From positions 1-42,157 of the forward strand of contig NZ_LBBT01000293.1 in the NCBI RefSeq assembly GCF_001006285.1: DNA of 42,157 bases. The letters are read 5' to 3'. Shown here piece after piece: positions 41,226 through 42,157 of the stretch (within the stretch, counting starts at the first letter, position 1; each line of letters opens with the position of its first letter). The notes under the pieces were generated by a model. It did not search any database, had not been told where the DNA came from, and worked only from the letters and a program-made list of their open reading frames with translations. The DNA is from Paraclostridium benzoelyticum (GTDB taxonomy: Bacteria; Bacillota; Clostridia; Peptostreptococcales; Peptostreptococcaceae). Position numbers and translations under genes: made by a program.

Positions 41226-41318
41226 TTGAATATTAAATACGATGATTGGTGTGAAAATTTGGAAGGTTCCGAAAATAGATTGATATATATATACAAAAAT
41301 GGTATATTTGAATTATAA
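41226..41318 (+). CDS. Possible 30-residue protein, unknown
   Basis: A TTG start at 41226 has TGGAGAG 6-8 bases upstream and encodes 30 residues (NIKYDDWCENLEGSENRLIY, then IYKNGIFEL). An in-frame ATG at 41208 would add six residues but lacks a good ribosome binding site. The composition is protein-like (W, C, charged residues, aromatic end), not low-complexity. No family is recognised. It lies between hairpin copies C and D. Confidence 0.4.
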   Translation: MNIKYDDWCENLEGSENRLIYIYKNGIFEL

Positions 41319-41364
41319 AACGCAATGTTTATAAAATGACAAAAAAAGTATGGGGGACATGATT

Positions 41365-41460
41365 ATGAAAAAATTATTATCTATATGTTTTATGCTTGTA
41401 TTATCAATTATGACATTAATGGGATTTTTAAATCAAAAAAGAAAGAAAAAAATAGTTTAA
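41365..41460 (+). CDS. Possible 31-residue cationic membrane peptide
   Basis: ATG 41365 follows TGGGGGA by about 8 bases. The peptide has a short positive start (MKKLL), one hydrophobic helix (SICFMLVLSIMTLMGFL) and a strongly basic tail (NQKRKKKIV). This is the general form of type I toxin peptides and other small membrane peptides, but it could also be the remains of a signal peptide from a lost secreted protein. No antisense RNA was identified. Confidence 0.45.
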   Translation: MKKLLSICFMLVLSIMTLMGFLNQKRKKKIV

Positions 41461-41525
41461 GTGCAATAGTTATAAATAGGATTTGTATATTGGAGTATCT
41501 AGATGTATAAATGAAATTATTATAA

Positions 41526-41598
41526 AAGGGTTCGTTATTATATATTGAAATACAAGCTGAAAAGCTTTATAGTATTTTATATATAATAACGAACCCTT
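41526..41598. repeat. Structured hairpin element, copy D (diverged)
   Basis: Twenty outer pairs (arm AAGGGTTCGTTATTATATAT) lead through a bulged T to GAAATAC/GTATTTT, a TATA bulge on the 3' side, and AAGC/GCTT closing the six-base loop TGAAAA. The plan is that of copies A-C but with a shorter loop and no bulged T on the 3' strand. It lies in front of the stop codon of the convergent minus-strand gene and may serve as its terminator. Confidence 0.65.
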
Positions 41599-41624
41599 AT
41601 TAATTGTAATTTATTAGATGGATT

Positions 41625-41930
41625 TTATATATTTTTATTATTTTTTTCTTCCTTTTTTATTTTGTTTTCAACGACTTTACCTACTACAAACTTTACTATA
41701 GCATATAGAACAATAGCGATAATAGCAGAAGTTATGCCTTGCTTTGGATTAGTCCATAATAATAGTACTCCTACAGATAAGCATATAAAACCATTTATAG
41801 ATCCATTTATCTGGTCTTTAGAATAAAAGAAAGGAAGTCCTTTACACTTCTCTATTCCAGAAACTATAAGCCCATAACCTATAAACAAAAACCCTAGAAT
41901 AGCTCTTATTCCAATTTCAGTACCAATCAT
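41625..41930 (-). CDS. Small membrane protein, unknown function
   Basis: The 101-residue protein has three predicted membrane helices (about 8-25 ILGFLFIGYGLIVSGI, 43-60 INGSINGFICLSVGVLLLW and 65-88 ITSAIIAIVLYAIVKFVVG) and a Lys/Glu/Asn-rich C-terminus (ENKIKKEEKNNKNI). GTAGGAGG lies 7 bases before ATG 41930. No family or neighbour reveals a function. It ends just before hairpin copy D. Confidence 0.7.
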   Translation of the reverse strand: MIGTEIGIRAILGFLFIGYGLIVSGIEKCKGLPFFYSKDQINGSINGFICLSVGVLLLWTNPKQGITSAIIAIVLYAIVKFVVGKVVENKIKKEEKNNKNI

Positions 41931-42096
41931 TAAAAAACCTCCTACAAAATCATATTTACTATAAGCGTAGTCACTTTATAATAAAAAAGTCAAGTAACAA
42001 AATTTTATACTGATTTTTGAGGATTGTTTGATAATATAAATTTAGGGTAATATTAATATAGTTTAAACACGGGAAACATTGAGGAGAGAAAAGATT

Positions 42097-42157
42097 TTGA
42101 GAAACAATATGAAAAAAATATTTATATTTGTATTAATTATAGCATTTATATCTTTGG
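42097..42157 (+). CDS. N-terminus of a secreted or membrane protein, cut by window edge
   Basis: Twenty codons are visible from TTG 42097 (GAGGAGAG 9 bases upstream) or ATG 42109 to the window end, reading MRNNMKKIFIFVLIIAFISL. This is the positive start and hydrophobic core of a signal peptide or first membrane helix. Nothing further can be said. Confidence 0.55.
   Translation, partial: MRNNMKKIFIFVLIIAFISL

Noticed and set aside
1-42157. CRISPR arrays, tRNA/rRNA genes, insertion sequences, phage genes
   Set aside because: Looked for and not seen: no regularly spaced repeats, no cloverleaf or rRNA-like GC-rich tracts, no transposase or integrase motifs.

Overview
The window is a low-GC, AT-rich Firmicute chromosome segment. 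The gene content points to an anaerobic, spore-forming member of the Clostridia, most likely family Peptostreptococcaceae (Clostridioides / Paraclostridium / Romboutsia-like). The evidence is a spore cortex-lytic SleC-type enzyme, a clostridial-order ethanolamine utilization (eut) cluster under an EutV/EutW antitermination system, PanG in place of PanE, AGGAGG-type ribosome binding sites and almost exclusive A/T third positions. No rRNA, tRNA, insertion sequence, phage or CRISPR array was seen.

Layout. 1-2.3 kb (minus strand): a truncated FUSC/aromatic-acid-exporter-like gene and a MATE efflux gene. 2.5-4.3 kb: an AgrB-like protein that lacks the usual His/Cys catalytic pair, a 13-codon peptide ORF behind it, and a Ca2+/H+ antiporter. 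4.4-8.6 kb: an OmpR-family two-component system, a small secreted protein and a secreted SH3-SH3-3D cell-wall protein. The last two are preceded by TGTAAC-N5-TGTAAC repeats that match the WalR/YycF box. 8.8-11.6 kb: panG-panB-panC. 11.7-14.9 kb: rodA with a second OmpR-type two-component system. 14.9-30.6 kb: the eut cluster, in the order G, S, P, V, W, A, B, C, L, BMC-SAP fusion, E, M, T, pduL-type phosphotransacylase, Eut hypothetical, N, BMC-T, H, Q. 30.7-34.2 kb: SleC (minus) and an orphan sensor kinase with a periplasmic-binding-protein-like sensor (plus). 34.2-38.9 kb (minus): TetR, MMPL transporter and an LxxG-heptad secreted protein. 39-42.1 kb: htpG under a CIRCE element, a hairpin-rich intergenic region with two tiny ORFs, a small membrane protein and the start of a secreted protein.

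How the eut genes work together. EutH imports ethanolamine. EutBC, with adenosylcobalamin supplied by EutT and reactivation by EutA, splits it to acetaldehyde and ammonia inside a shell built from EutS, EutL, EutM, EutN, a BMC-SAP fusion and a tandem BMC-T protein. EutE makes acetyl-CoA, EutG makes ethanol, the PduL-type enzyme makes acetyl phosphate and EutQ may act as an acetate kinase. Three leaders (before eutG, eutS and eutA) each carry the dual hexaloop hairpins (A at loop position 1, G at position 4) with the second hairpin overlapping a terminator. This is the known EutV ANTAR antitermination signal, and eutV and eutW themselves lie behind one of these terminators.

Most unusual features: (i) a family of four structured hairpins with a shared core (loop TGRAAAGAW, 3'-side AAA bulge, single bulged T) but completely different, self-complementary outer stems, at 30.65, 41.00, 41.09 and 41.53 kb; (ii) the catalytically blank AgrB with a 13-residue CFFIC-ending peptide ORF; (iii) the cluster of WalR-type boxes between 6.5 and 7.7 kb.
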